DNA of 64,000 nt from Archegozetes longisetosus (taxonomy: Eukaryota; Arthropoda; Arachnida; Sarcoptiformes; Trhypochthoniidae), in contig JAEMBT020000002.1 in the NCBI GenBank assembly GCA_018873245.2, positions 62,001 through 126,000 of the forward strand. The letters run 5' to 3'. The first letter of the stretch is position 1. Each line of letters begins with the position of its first letter. Positions 13,601-24,895 of this stretch are shown piece after piece. The position numbers and the translations under genes are program-made. The notes under the pieces were generated by a model. It was not told the origin of the DNA. It searched no databases and saw only the letters and a list, made by a program, of their open reading frames with translations.

Positions 13601-16278
13601 GAAAGCAAGAAATCACTTACTTCTCCCAAACCATAATTGGCTGTAATTGTAATAAGTCTTTCATCACCATTAGTAGGATCACAAGTGAAGATAACCCCTG
13701 CAGAGTCACAGTCTACCATTTCTTGTATGACAACAGCCATCGGTGAATTTATTAGTTGTCCGTAACTTCTTTTGTACTGAACGGCAACGAATGAAAACTG
13801 AGATGACCAGCACTTCATGACTGAATCGCATATATCTTCTAGTCCTAAACAGAGAAAGTTTATTGTGACAATATAACTGGGTTTTACCGTTTAATAAGAC
13901 CTTTCACTCCTAAAAATGTAGTCATCTGTCCGGCAGCCGACATTTCTTCAGAGTCTTCTCCAGCAGCTGAAGATCTCACAGCGAATAACTTATGTTCATA
14001 GCTAATGAAAGTCTGTTTGAGCTTTTGCTCAATCTCCGTTCTAATACTTTGAGGCAATTTATGTTTAGAAATGAAATTAACCAAACTGTCACATTTATCT
14101 TTCAAATTATGTTTTGATCGGGAAAACGCCGATTTTTCTAATGCAACCATTTCTGGTTCTAAATCGGTTTCTCGAAGCAATGCTTTGTATGCGTTTGTGG
14201 TCACAACAATACCATTCGGAACATTAAAACTACAATCTTTAGACAATTCTTTTGATAGTTTGTCGCTTAAATGCATTAATTGGGATAAAGAACTTCCTTT
14301 ACCACCACTTAACTCAACAGATTTCGCCGACTCTTCGGCAAGTGATAAAACAAGCGATGAACTTGCAATCAAATTGCTTTGGTTGTTGTGAAGTGAACAC
14401 TTTTCGAAGTCGCTATCATTCTCTTGTAATATAAAACACATTCCTGCCATTGAAGAAAGTATTAAACTGTTAGACTGAATGACTCGTTTCTTATTTTAAG
14501 AAATGAATCGATCATTACCTTCGTGTCCATTCAATAACAACTTGTGGGCTAAGCTTTTTTGCGGTTCGATTTCAAAGTTGAATTGTTTATCACCAAATTT
14601 TGCACTGAATTTAACGGTTGACCCGTTCATAGTTGACAAACTCTGAAAGTCTGCCTTCGAAACAGAAATTTGCTGTAAATTATGAAAACGACCCGATTTT
14701 GCGAACAAAAAGCCGTAGCGATACGAAAATTGACTTTTATGAGAAACTAATCCAATGTGAAAACCAAACCCTTAAACAAATGAAAACGTAAGGATCAGTT
14801 TTTATCTGACAACTTATTATAAATGAAAAGCAATACCCTTCTTGTTATAACCACAAATTCTCACAATTGTTCTGTTTGCACAAACTTTTGGCAAATACTT
14901 TTTGCTTTTAGACCCCCATAAGTAGATTTGTTTTTGTGGCTCTTTTTCTACTTTAAAAGTTCCTTTAATTTGACCGAACTGTTCGAATCTATCTTCAAAT
15001 TGTGGGTCTTCTGATTGCTGAGATAAAGTCAATTCTTTTGCCATAAAGTAGTCATCGAAATCGCTCTTTAAATCGTAGACTTTCGAAAGGGCTAACCATA
15101 AAAACCTGATTTGTACAAAAAGCAATTCCGTGTCATTTTTCAATAGATATCCTCTAAATTTGATTCTATTTCTCCTAAAAGGACACAATATTTCAAAGCC
15201 AAGTCCACAAACTTTATACTCTTTTTGACTAAAGTCTACTATCGATTCTTCGTCTAAAGTATAGTAATTTCCGTCGTTGTCGTCAAATCTCAGTTTAACG
15301 CTTGCATTCACTTTCATTTTCAAGTTTTCGACTGAATTCGGTCTCCATTTGATGGATATCGACAGACTCTGATTCGAAGAGTTTGTTCCATGTATTAATA
15401 TATCTTCACTTTTATCCTAGAATTTCAAAATAAATAATAACATAAATTAGTTTGCAATTTTCAATTTTGTTTGTTTTGCTTATCAATAAAAAAATTGATT
15501 CAAAGTTTGATTAATAAGATTGTATTATAATGAAAAAGTTTTTATAGAATATGAAAATGCAAAACATGTCTCACTCCATCTATCAGGTGATCATCAAATT
15601 ATTATCAATAGTTACAAGTTTGACTCAACTTTCCAAGGTTAATATGTAATTTGTAATAGAATAGTTGTCTATTGACGACCTTTTCTCTCACTTTAACTGT
15701 TTAAGAACTTTCGATTGTTTGAGACAAGTCTAATACGAGCTAAAAATGTTCTCTCGTTTCCTTTACTTAAAACCAGAGGTTGTGAAGCTCAAAAATTTCA
15801 GACAAATGCTCTTGCAAAAATTGTCAAAATTCTAGGAGGGGGTTTAAGAGTCCAAAACTGATTTACTACCGCTTAGTAAAGTCTGCTTAAAACCTTGAAT
15901 TTAGTTTATTGGTTTGATTTGACTGAGTTTTCTGTAAAATCAAATGAGTAGTTGTGGTCAATTGTGATAATCAGACTATACTAAGCGTTTTTACTTTCGA
16001 ATAGATTGAAACTAACTTAATCGGATATAAGTGATTTGACTTACTTTCGCGGGTAACTCATAATCCCATTCGTGTTTGAATGGAAGAAATCCTGCATGTC
16101 TCGGATCATTGTTCCAAACGTCGTGCACCTGAAACCGTCCGTTCTTATTAGTCCTACGCTTAAGCAATAGTAGTATTAAGGCGTATAAATAGCTAATCCA
16201 ACGACCATTAATTTCACGATTCAATTCGACTAATTTATTAATTAATAAAATTATTGGCAATGGTATTAGTGTTTCCAT
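10634..16278 (-). CDS. Phosphoenolpyruvate synthase / rifampicin-phosphotransferase-like protein, membrane-anchored
   Basis: Thirteen exons, minus strand: 16278-16045, 15416-14837, 14770-14519, 14443-13901, 13844-13621, 13352-13116, 13054-12803, 12719-12618, 12554-12143, 12053-11758, 11555-11133, 11068-10934, 10867-10634. All phases agree and give 1,307 residues. An N-terminal hydrophobic stretch (residues about 5-40) suggests a membrane anchor. A domain of about 300 residues special to the arthropod proteins follows. The PPDK-type ATP-grasp domain begins at SGGKGSSL (about residue 395) and includes AVRSSAAGEDSEEMSAAGQ, an IQEMV..AGVIFTCDP motif and MLQSRPVT. The protein ends in the swivelling phospho-His domain with GGTISHGAVIAREYGIPC. 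There is no C-terminal PEP-binding barrel, so the order resembles bacterial rifampicin phosphotransferase (ATP-grasp, middle, His) rather than true PEP synthase. The substrate is unknown. Start chosen at METLIP; an upstream Met at 16413 is also in frame. Confidence 0.9.
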
Positions 16279-16974
16279 TTCGGCTTGCAAAATTACAAAA
16301 TCATAGATAGGTCTAATTTGAATTGAGTTACAAACAACTTTGAATCGGTGTGAAACGCTGTGGCTGTTAAGAACTAAACTATCTTGTAATATTAGAGGCG
16401 TATTTAACCACAAACTTTTCCAACAACTTTAAGATAACTTTTACGCGATAAAATGTACTTAACTAATCATCTGTGAATTACAGGCTTTATTCAAATATCT
16501 TATCATCTTTAAAAACTTGATTACTATACAGTACATTCTTATATATTAATATGAAGATTCATATCAAATAAATGAATGATAAGAACCAGTTTAAGAGCTG
16601 TTCAATGCCACGCTTTTACCATTATTGAACTGTTGCTCAAGTATTGCATCATCTCTCACTTCAAACAGCAAATCATTTAAATGAATTGACTCTTTTAGTT
16701 CACTGTACAATCGGACAAAAAAGTATATGTCAAATAGAGCTTTTTCACGCCTAATATTCTTAGAAATTACTTTAATTTTGAAAACTTTCATAAATTCAAG
16801 TTTAGGCGTCACTTATGGCAAAACAAAAAATGAACTTTTACGAGCACTAATCGTTATACTGATAAAAGTTCATAAACAACACTTGTAAACAATATTCCCT
16901 TAAAGCGATTTAAAGATAAGTTTGGGATTTGTGAAACATAAAAAATAATACTTATGAAAATATTAGGGAAAATA
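16279..16974. other. Upstream flank of the PEP-synthase-like gene
   Basis: Contains possible 5' UTR of the minus-strand gene and a 73-codon minus-strand frame (16591-16812). That frame has a plausible charged, leucine-rich translation but no recognised domain; it may be chance. Near 16960-16974 the sequence AATATTAGGG is duplicated just before the MITE. Confidence 0.4.
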
Positions 16975-17340
16975 TTAGGGCGTCCCATTCAAAGTAACGC
17001 AGACATACAGCGGCGTATTCATCAAATCACAAAATAGAACTGGTCGCCATCCCGGACTTGTATTGACCAATTCTCACACTGTGAAACGAACCAACTTTCT
17101 CGGATCAATTATGGACAGGTAGGTGTTAGTCAATTCAGTTTTGATGAGACTTCGTTACTCATAATCATTAACATTATCGACCAACTCTTGTCTGATCATA
17201 ATTGATCCGAAAAAGTTGATTTGACTCCTTTCACAAATTTAGAATCAGTAAACACGAATCCAAAACGGCGACCAATTCCACCCTGTGGCCTCCAAGATAC
17301 ACAACCACAAGTCTGTGCCACTTTGAATGGGACACCCTAA
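16975..17340. mobile_element. Foldback MITE, 366 bp, Tc1/mariner type
   Basis: Terminal inverted repeats begin TTAGGGCGTCCCATTCAAAG on the left and, inverted, TTAGGGTGTCCCATTCAAAG on the right, with similarity continuing for more than 30 bp. TA dinucleotides flank both ends (16973-16974 and 17341-17342). Inside, CTTTCTCGGATCAATTATG reappears inverted near 17195-17225, so most of the element folds back on itself. There is no coding capacity. Confidence 0.85.
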
Positions 17341-17342
17341 TA

Positions 17343-17889
17343 CTATGACACATTATTTATTGAACCTTTGCCTTTACTTGGTTCATTTCTTATTGGCTTT
17401 GATTGCTATTTAAGCGCACATTGTCACGTATACTTTTTAATCCGATTGTACACCTGGTTTTAGATCTGCCCAAAACACGTTACGTCATCTGAACCACGCT
17501 TTGCATCATTTCAATAAATCTAATTATCGGCTGAAGGATATAACGGATATAACAAGGTCAATTGTCATTCATTTCAATATGATTAGTTTTTCCTTCAAAT
17601 GATTGACTTTATTAAATAAAATTATTTGAAGCAATTTTACACAATTAATCACTAGTGTATTGATATAAATATATATATATGTATATATTGTATAAATAAG
17701 GAAATGTAACTATGTAATCAAATAACCGAAACAATGAGACGGCATTACTTAAGCCAATAAAGTATCGAATATACTAAAGCTATTAGAATTGTTAAGGAGG
17801 CTAATTATATTTTGCAATTGTGTTTGCAGTAGGAAAAAAAGACTATTCCAAAAACTTAAAATCACAAACTAAACGCTTCCGCCCAAGCC
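17343..17889. other. AT-rich spacer after the MITE
   Basis: Contains an AT-repeat patch near 17668-17692 and no recognisable gene. The end of the RCBTB remnant may reach into its right edge. Confidence 0.4.
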
Positions 17890-18435
17890 AATGATCTGAT
17901 CAAATTTTTAAGCAACTGTCTATCTGTGAGAATGGATCAGTTTTTAAAACATGAAAGATTGCAAGCTATGTATTGCTCTTGGAAACGTTCTAAGAGCTAA
18001 TAATTATATTTCACTGCAATACTAAATAAATGCGAAACATTTTCAATAGTAATTCAGCTTATTATAATACTCGCACATTTCTGTCTCAGATCTTCGCCAT
18101 AACTATCTGCTAAATTTAACAGATAAATGGCTTCTTCTCAATCGAATTGAGCGGTACTTGTGTAAAAATATTTAATAAATGTGTGGGATGTCTCGCACCA
18201 ATATTCTGTTATTGCGATTTCAAGAATTGGTTCGTTGATACAATCCTTTTGAAATCGATCTCAAAAAACTTTTATTTCGTATTTTTAGTATTGTTTTGTG
18301 TGCATGAATATGTCGATGTTTGAGTTTGAACTTAATATGATTATGATTGGGATCATCAAAATATTTGCTCAAACAGTCTAATGCCCGATTGCTTCTATTG
18401 TATGTTCGACTGGCTTTTCTGATAACTTCAAACAA
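17890..18435 (-). pseudogene. Broken BTB-domain half of an RCBTB-type gene
   Basis: Minus-strand sequence matching the C-terminal half of RCC1-and-BTB proteins in pieces. One frame (18435-18220) reads the start of the BTB domain: ALDCLSKYFDDPNHNHIKF, then HIHAHKTILKIRN. After a frame change the rest reads TFIKYFYTSTAQFD, a TGA at 18138-18140, EEAIYLLNLADSYGEDL, a second TGA at 18054-18056, then ITIENVSHLFSIAVKYN and a TAG at 17997-17999. The last two TGA and the TAG lie in one frame, inside well-conserved family positions, and cannot be spliced out by any evident GT..AG pair. At least two frameshifts and three stops mark this half as decayed. It continues from the RCC1 frame at 18485-19543. 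Confidence 0.8.
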
Positions 18436-18484
18436 TGTTTTGAAATTCGTTCATCTCAACAAATACCAATGCCTTTATTCATGG

Positions 18485-19543
18485 TTAGTTTTCCTGGATA
18501 CAAATTGGTTTATAAGTAACCTTTGGGTTTGAATATAATCCAAATGCTTGGTGAATGGAAGAACTTTGAATTTCCTTCAGAACAACTACATCGTGTTCGC
18601 CAACTTTGCCACTTACGAAGCAATTACCGTTTAGAGTCTGTGATACAGATATCTCACTATAAATCGAAAGTCCAATATCAACAAATTTAATTCTTTCGTC
18701 ATTTACTTTTGTGGGAAGGTTTTGAGAGTACTTATTTCCAATACCGAGCTGTCCACAATAATTGGCTCCAAATGCGTATAAATCAGAATCTGTTGATAAC
18801 AATAGACTATGATAAGGTCCACATCCTATCTTCCGAATAATTGGATTGTTAACAATATTTATTTTGGCAGGAAAGCACTGATGTCTGCTACGCTCATTTG
18901 CAATACCCAGTTGTCCGAACTCATTCTTACCCCAACTGAAAACATTTCCGTTTTCTGTGAGCGCCATTGAAAAATAGCGACCACAACTAATCGCAGTTAT
19001 TTTGACTGAACCAAACCCTGTCACTTTTAATGGTTTTAGTTGACTTTCATTGGCATTATTACAACCGCATTGTCCAAAACGATTGTAACCGAAACTAAAC
19101 ACTTCTCCAGAACTCGTCAAAACCATTGTATGATATGCTCCACAACTGATTTCAATAATTTGTTCATCAATCAAATCATTGACTAAACTTGGTGTTTTGT
19201 TATCAATTCGAGTTCCGTTTCCCAATTGACCAAAACTGTTGTCATTCCAAGAATACAATTGACCGGATTTTGTGAGAGCGATCGTATGCGTTAAACCAAA
19301 AGAAAAGCTAATTATATTTTTCTGGCATAACTCGACCACTTTTGTTGGTTCTAATATTTTGGAACTGATACCTAAACCGAGACAACCCTTTGTGTTGTCA
19401 CCGAAAGCATAAACGAAATCATCTTTTGTTACAATCAATACTTCACTTGCAGTTATACCAAATACTGAAACTATTTTAATCTTGTCCACAAATTGTGGAC
19501 TAAGGTTTGCTAATATGGTATAATTTCTTAGGTTGTTATTCAT
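18485..19543 (-). CDS. RCC1-repeat part of an RCBTB-type gene (BTB half lost)
   Basis: A single uninterrupted 352-codon frame from ATG at 19543. It starts like RCBTB1/2 (LSPQFVDKIKIVSVFGITAS) and carries about five to six RCC1 propeller repeats with typical VYAFGDN, SWNDNSFGQLGNG, SFGYNRFGQCG, SWGKNEFGQLG and AFGANYCGQLGIGN signatures, then the family linker ending GLYSNPKVTYKPI. RCBTB proteins are about 530 residues and continue into a BTB domain; here the frame stops at 18485 and the BTB part downstream is broken. No introns are evident. It could be a recently dead gene or one surviving as a truncated RCC1-only protein. RCC1 propellers are protein-interaction modules (family knowledge). Confidence 0.8.
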   Translation of the reverse strand: MNNNLRNYTILANLSPQFVDKIKIVSVFGITASEVLIVTKDDFVYAFGDNTKGCLGLGISSKILEPTKVVELCQKNIISFSFGLTHTIALTKSGQLYSWNDNSFGQLGNGTRIDNKTPSLVNDLIDEQIIEISCGAYHTMVLTSSGEVFSFGYNRFGQCGCNNANESQLKPLKVTGFGSVKITAISCGRYFSMALTENGNVFSWGKNEFGQLGIANERSRHQCFPAKINIVNNPIIRKIGCGPYHSLLLSTDSDLYAFGANYCGQLGIGNKYSQNLPTKVNDERIKFVDIGLSIYSEISVSQTLNGNCFVSGKVGEHDVVVLKEIQSSSIHQAFGLYSNPKVTYKPICIQEN

Positions 19544-20082
19544 GTTTTCTACTTAAAAGCTAAAACTAACTTAATGCCAGCTCTGCTTCTAATAAAGATG
19601 GGAAAAAATTATTTATCACCTTATGTTTAGTCAAAAGTGTAGATAAAATAAACATTTTATTTACTTAACAGTTGAAAATCAATAGTTGGTTGATCATTTT
19701 TTCATGAAGGTTACTCAATCAGACTGAACTAATCTAACAGACTCCGTTAAATAGTAGAAAATTATTCAATATTTTTCTATAAAGTTTATAATTGATTCCT
19801 TACTTTATTCACTAAGTATTCGGTTGATAAAATTGACTCAATTAATATAGAATTGTTCTGTGTAATATAGAAATACACCTGTAATTTATTCATAATCTCT
19901 ATGACTTATAACTATAAACTTATCATGAGAGTTCTGAGATTATCTCTCAATTAAGGATTATTATTATCGTAAAATAAACTATTTATCTCACTCAACACAC
20001 TTATTGAAGTAATAGAAGAAAGTATGAGTTGACCGCATAACGACTTCTCATTTATTTAAAGCTAGAATTAATTAATAAACTT
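19544..20082. other. Spacer between RCBTB and adenylate kinase
   Basis: AT-rich; holds the RCBTB upstream region and the adenylate kinase 3' UTR. No conserved frame or repeat recognised. Confidence 0.45.
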
Positions 20083-21955
20083 TTACATCAAATGACTTTT
20101 GTCGTGTAGAACCAATGTATTGATACATTGACAAACTTCTTTAAATATTTCGGTTGGATTTCTTTCGGCATTTATTTGAACCACTTTTTTGCCATAATGA
20201 TTGAGAATTGGCTGAGTGTGTGAGTGAAATGTGTTTAGACGCAACTTAATGGTTTCCTCGTTATCATCTACTCTACCACTTGTTAGACCCCTTCCCAAAA
20301 GACGTTTAACCATTTCTTCGTCAGAACAATCAAAATACAAAATAATAGTACAGGGACTGACTTCACTCTCAAAACGAATTGCTTGATCCACCTTTCATAG
20401 AAAATCATTTATTAGATCAGTTTTGAACAAAATATTTAAATCTATTCAAGTATTAGTTATGAGCTAAGAAATCGACCAGTTCTAACAGACTGAAACTGAA
20501 TTTTTGATCACCCAAGTGATCAGTGGTTATTCTTTTGGCCAAAAAAAACACGCAAACTACCCCTAACTATTAGTTCTGAATCAAAACAGTATGACTAGAT
20601 TATCTGGGTGCTATCACTGTATCACGAGATTGTATTCATATAAAATTGAAATCAAACAATGACTTGATTCTTGTAAATTACAAAAGTATGGTCAAATCAA
20701 ATTAAACAAAAGTTAAAAACTTAAAATCAGTCAAATTTTTTAGATTAGTTGAGTAATGTGGCCAGGTATTCATCAGGCAATTCCATGATCTTTCAGTTTT
20801 TTAAAAATTTCTTCTTTACATTAAGTTATTCAGAAATATCTATTTTTAGGTCAAGACACCCAAATAAACAATTATTTTATCGAATGATTTGCCCTCCAAA
20901 CTAAAATATACGGACTAAATCATAATTTTCATTAGGATTACTCGAAATTTTTCAATAGTTTGCAATTCTTCTATTTTTCTGGTACACAGTTTTACTGGAA
21001 AGGTCTCGTGCTGGACGAAGGATAAAGTGGTCAATCCCAGTACTCCCGTGAGATTCTAGGACTTCTGGTCACCTACTCATGAATCCTAAGAACGCTTAAT
21101 TGAAAAATTGGCTTAAAGTCCGAATATCTGTTGAATACCTCTCTTGGATATCCATCAATAAGAAATCCATTCGACACATTAGCTTTCTTCTGAATAGCAT
21201 TTTTAAGGAGAGCTAAGACCTCATCATTTGAAACAAGTTTTCCGCTTTTCATGATTTCGTTCAAATGTTGTCCACGTTCTGAACCTGAAGCCACTTCTTC
21301 GCGAAGTAAATCACCAGTTGATAAATGGGTGAAACCATACCTGTTATGTACACAATTTTAATAAATTTTGTTTGAAAAACTTGAAACAAAGAACGATCAT
21401 TATTTTATTTATATACTTTCTTTTAATTATATCGATTGAGAACGTTTAGAAAGTGAGTTAAAAACATTTAAATTCGGACTTTTCATACAACAGCTTTTCA
21501 ATAGATTTGTTTCGATAAAAATGGGTCAATTTTTAAACATTCTTAACGCGATTGCGATAACATATTTAATTGGGTTTGCTCGAGTTTGAACAAATTTTTT
21601 CCTTTCTAAATTAATAATTTTGATCTTATTAATTATTAGTTTAAACCTATTGTGAAAACTCAGTTTTGACAAATTTTCAGGTAACGTTCGATATATTCTT
21701 CAAACCTAATCTTGAAATGATTCGAAGAGTTTGAAATTTTTAAAAAATGTTTCATAGAGACTTTAAAACATAATACTGAATTTTCCGGAATAATTTCATT
21801 ATAGATTGCGTTTAGGTTGAGTTGTATGAGTTCAACATTTAAATGAATAACCAATCAAATAAATGAGAAACAACTGACTTATCGACTATCTGTTGGCATT
21901 GAGTGCCTTTGCCAGAGCCTGGACCACCAATTACGAATATGACTGGTTTGGACAT
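20083..21955 (-). CDS. AK1: Adenylate kinase isoenzyme 1-type
   Basis: Three exons on the minus strand: 21955-21879, 21340-21139 and 20391-20083, phases 2+1 and 0, for 195 residues (AK1 is usually about 194). Visible features: the P-loop [10 protein letters not shown] at residues 10-19; the NMP-binding region [12 protein letters not shown] in exon 2; DGYPRE at the exon 2/3 border; and the short [22 protein letters not shown], typical of the short-form cytosolic enzyme. It interconverts ATP+AMP and 2 ADP (family knowledge). All catalytic motifs are present, so it is probably active. Intron 1 (538 bp) and intron 2 (747 bp) are longer than most here. Confidence 0.95.
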
Positions 21956-24893
21956 CTCTTCCTTTGTTATTATATTAGTCACTTGAATCTGGTTTCAACA
22001 ATTTTGCTTCAATTAATTGTTAACTTTCAAGTTTAAATAGTCTAATAGATTTTCTATTAAATTGGTGCTAAACCAAATAAAAGCTGAATCAGAGGAGAAA
22101 TGAAGGTTAGGAAATGCTATTTCAATATATGAAAACATTAGAAAATAGCAGCACAAGAAGGCGGTGATTTGCACTGCATTTAACTCAACTTAATTATAGT
22201 AACACAAAGCGGCTAGATAACCAGCTATCTTCAACATAATAATAAATATAACCTAATCAAAATTCTAGAAAAGTATAATTGATTCAAATATTCTGGTTTG
22301 TATAATATCTAACATATAGATAAGAACTTGATTATTTAAACTCAAATTAATAAATCGATGCAAATTGATTGAACTGAACGCTTGACTTTGATTCTAAATT
22401 ATACTGAACTCACCGTAACTTTGAATTCTGTGTAACAATAATAATAATCTAGTTAAGATTGACGTTATGATTACTAAATAGTATGATTCAATTTATTATA
22501 TTAACGTAACTCGGAAACAGTTCTAAATGAAGTTGAATACTAAATTTATTTTCTTTACTGAACAATCGATAATTTGACGTCTATGAACAACACTATGAGA
22601 TGCGATGCGCACTAATATTAGCCCTTCAGAGATGTAGAGTACATAATATAAGTTATTAAAGCGCGTATTCTAAGATATCAATTATAGAATTTGAGATCCA
22701 AATATTGTCCTAATTATATAATTAAAACAATATTGAGTAAAAATATCGCAATCCCGTAACTCGAGTTTGCGTGAAGTGCCACTTTAAATAAAACAAATCA
22801 ATTTTGACGGTACCTCAAAATAGAACAAGTTATAACTGATTATTCTCTAATATGCATTTCACTCTTATCTGTATTGCATATAAAGTAATATTACGTTTTA
22901 TCAAAATTTCACGATTAAATTGAAGTGAGTCTATTAAGAAAACACAAAATTGTGTTCAACCATAAAATAGACTAATGTTGTACTCATAATTAAGTCATAT
23001 TCTGTCGTTATTTTATTGCTTGTTTGGAGAAAGTCTAAATCACATTTAGATAAGTTATTTTATGATTTAAGCAAATAATTGCTCCAATAAAGTATTCCGA
23101 AAAGACCGAAATTATTTCATTTATTTAAGAGTGACAAAAGCTGTGCCAAACATTTTGAAGATATGAATAAACTTTAGTAGTTGGCAATTCTATTTTAAAG
23201 TGAAATAAAGTTTCATACATATACAGCATAATATTTCAAAATAAATCTTTCTAACCATACACATTGAAGTGATCCAATTGAAACAAAACATAGGTTTAGA
23301 AAGTTTTAAAATCAATTTTCTACTAATATTCAAAAGTGAGTCTCTACTTGTCAAAAATATAGTTCAACCTTTCATTAAATAAGGGACCAATCATTATCCA
23401 TATCATTAACCTGCCATATCATTAACAGTGACGACAAACAACACTTTCAATTGAATTTTTAAACAACGTTTTAATGCTTTTGAGAAATGTATTGTTTAGG
23501 GTAGTTAATTAATTAGTCAAATAATTCGTATGATTTACCATTATTGATCTGCTTCAAATTTGTTCATATCATGCTATGGACTGTTAAGACGTATATAACC
23601 TATGCCGATAAACCTTATGCATTAATCCGGAGAGTCAGAGAGTGCTTTTATATTGAACATGAGGGACGAGTCGTTAAAACAAGTATCACCCTATTACCCA
23701 TTTATATTAATATTGAGTCATTTGTGAGTCCACACTGCTTTTCTTATATGTTTCAAGTATATATATATATACTGTATATATTTGTACTTACGGCACAGCG
23801 GGTCTGACTCTTTTGACCAACAGCCTGTTAACAGACAGCTTAACAACTTAAAAGATGCTTTTCATTAGTAATCAAACCCAACCTAATCAAACCCAACCTA
23901 ATCCAACCTAACCTAATAAAACAATTGAAATCAAGATAAATGAGAAATTCGACGAACTTTATAAAAGACTTTTGTCGATGAAAAAGCCGTCGGTGAACAG
24001 GGTGCGACCCTAAGTGTTGTGTATGAGTAATTTGAATTAGATTTTTAGATCAAAGTTAATTGATATGTACTTTGAAAAACTACTGCGTATAAATTGTCTA
24101 TAATAATTAATACAATGTTAATTAAAGTAATAATTTTCTATCTCAATCGAATCATAGATTGAAAGTGCCTTTGAATTAATCGATTTTAATCTATACATAG
24201 ATGATATCAATCTTGTTTAATGAGTAAGAAAACAGGCAATTATTGTCCCTAATAACTGATCAATATTATTCGACGTACACCCAGTGTAACCTTTGCATTA
24301 ACACTATATTTTGTAGTAACAGATATATTAAAATTTTTGTTCATTATCAAAGCTCACATTTTCATTTGACAAGACTTGAGTCAAATTACTTGATTAACAG
24401 ACAATTTGATTCTACAATCATTTGATACTATTTGGTACGAATCACGCAATATTTATAATGGGTTACCTAATTCTGGATTTTTTTCGATCACTTTTATAAA
24501 TCAGTATGGATCTGGCTGGCGCCCTGACCAAGAATTTCAGTTTTGGTTCAACTGGAAATCTTTTAAGGGGCCAAACTTTCAAGTGATTGAAATAATGTTA
24601 AAACTGAAATGTTATGGCTGTAATAAAGATTTGGTTATATCAAGCGTTTTCACTTTGGTTAATAATAATAAACTAGTTGAAAAAATTTCTTGAAATTTCC
24701 TAAAAATTGATATGCTTAAATTCAATAATTTCAAAATGCCTGGTTAACCTATTGCCGGCCTAGCACCATCGCTGGTTTGATTGAAAGAGTTCACAATTGT
24801 ATACTTAGATGATTTGAAAAAGTTGTACTCATTTTTAGACTGATTACAAAAATAATCAATTTATACCTGTCTATTTATTTTTTTTTTCGATTA
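21956..24893. other. Intergenic region
   Basis: About 2.9 kb of AT-rich sequence upstream of AK1. It holds the CCTAA-type repeat at 23873-23917, an AT repeat near 23760-23780, and scattered short frames (23544-23807, 24243-24425, 24406-24693) without recognisable domains. The 95-codon frame at 24406-24693 is aromatic-rich and could be a decayed coding fragment; I cannot identify it. Confidence 0.45.
23873..23917. repeat. Degenerate CCTAA-type minisatellite
   Basis: Two identical 15-bp units CAAACCCAACCTAAT followed by a diverged third, CCAACCTAACCTAAT. The CCTAA core is the complement of TTAGG, the common arthropod telomere repeat (established). It could be an interstitial telomere-like tract or chance simple sequence. 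Confidence 0.7.
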
Positions 24894-24895
24894 TA

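Noticed and set aside
16591-16812. Possible first exon of the PEP-synthase-like gene
   Set aside because: No phase-compatible splice to the next exon is evident, and the gene has a good start at 16278 with a membrane segment.
24406-24693. 95-codon aromatic-rich frame
   Set aside because: Looks slightly protein-like but has no recognisable family, splice partner or conserved motif.
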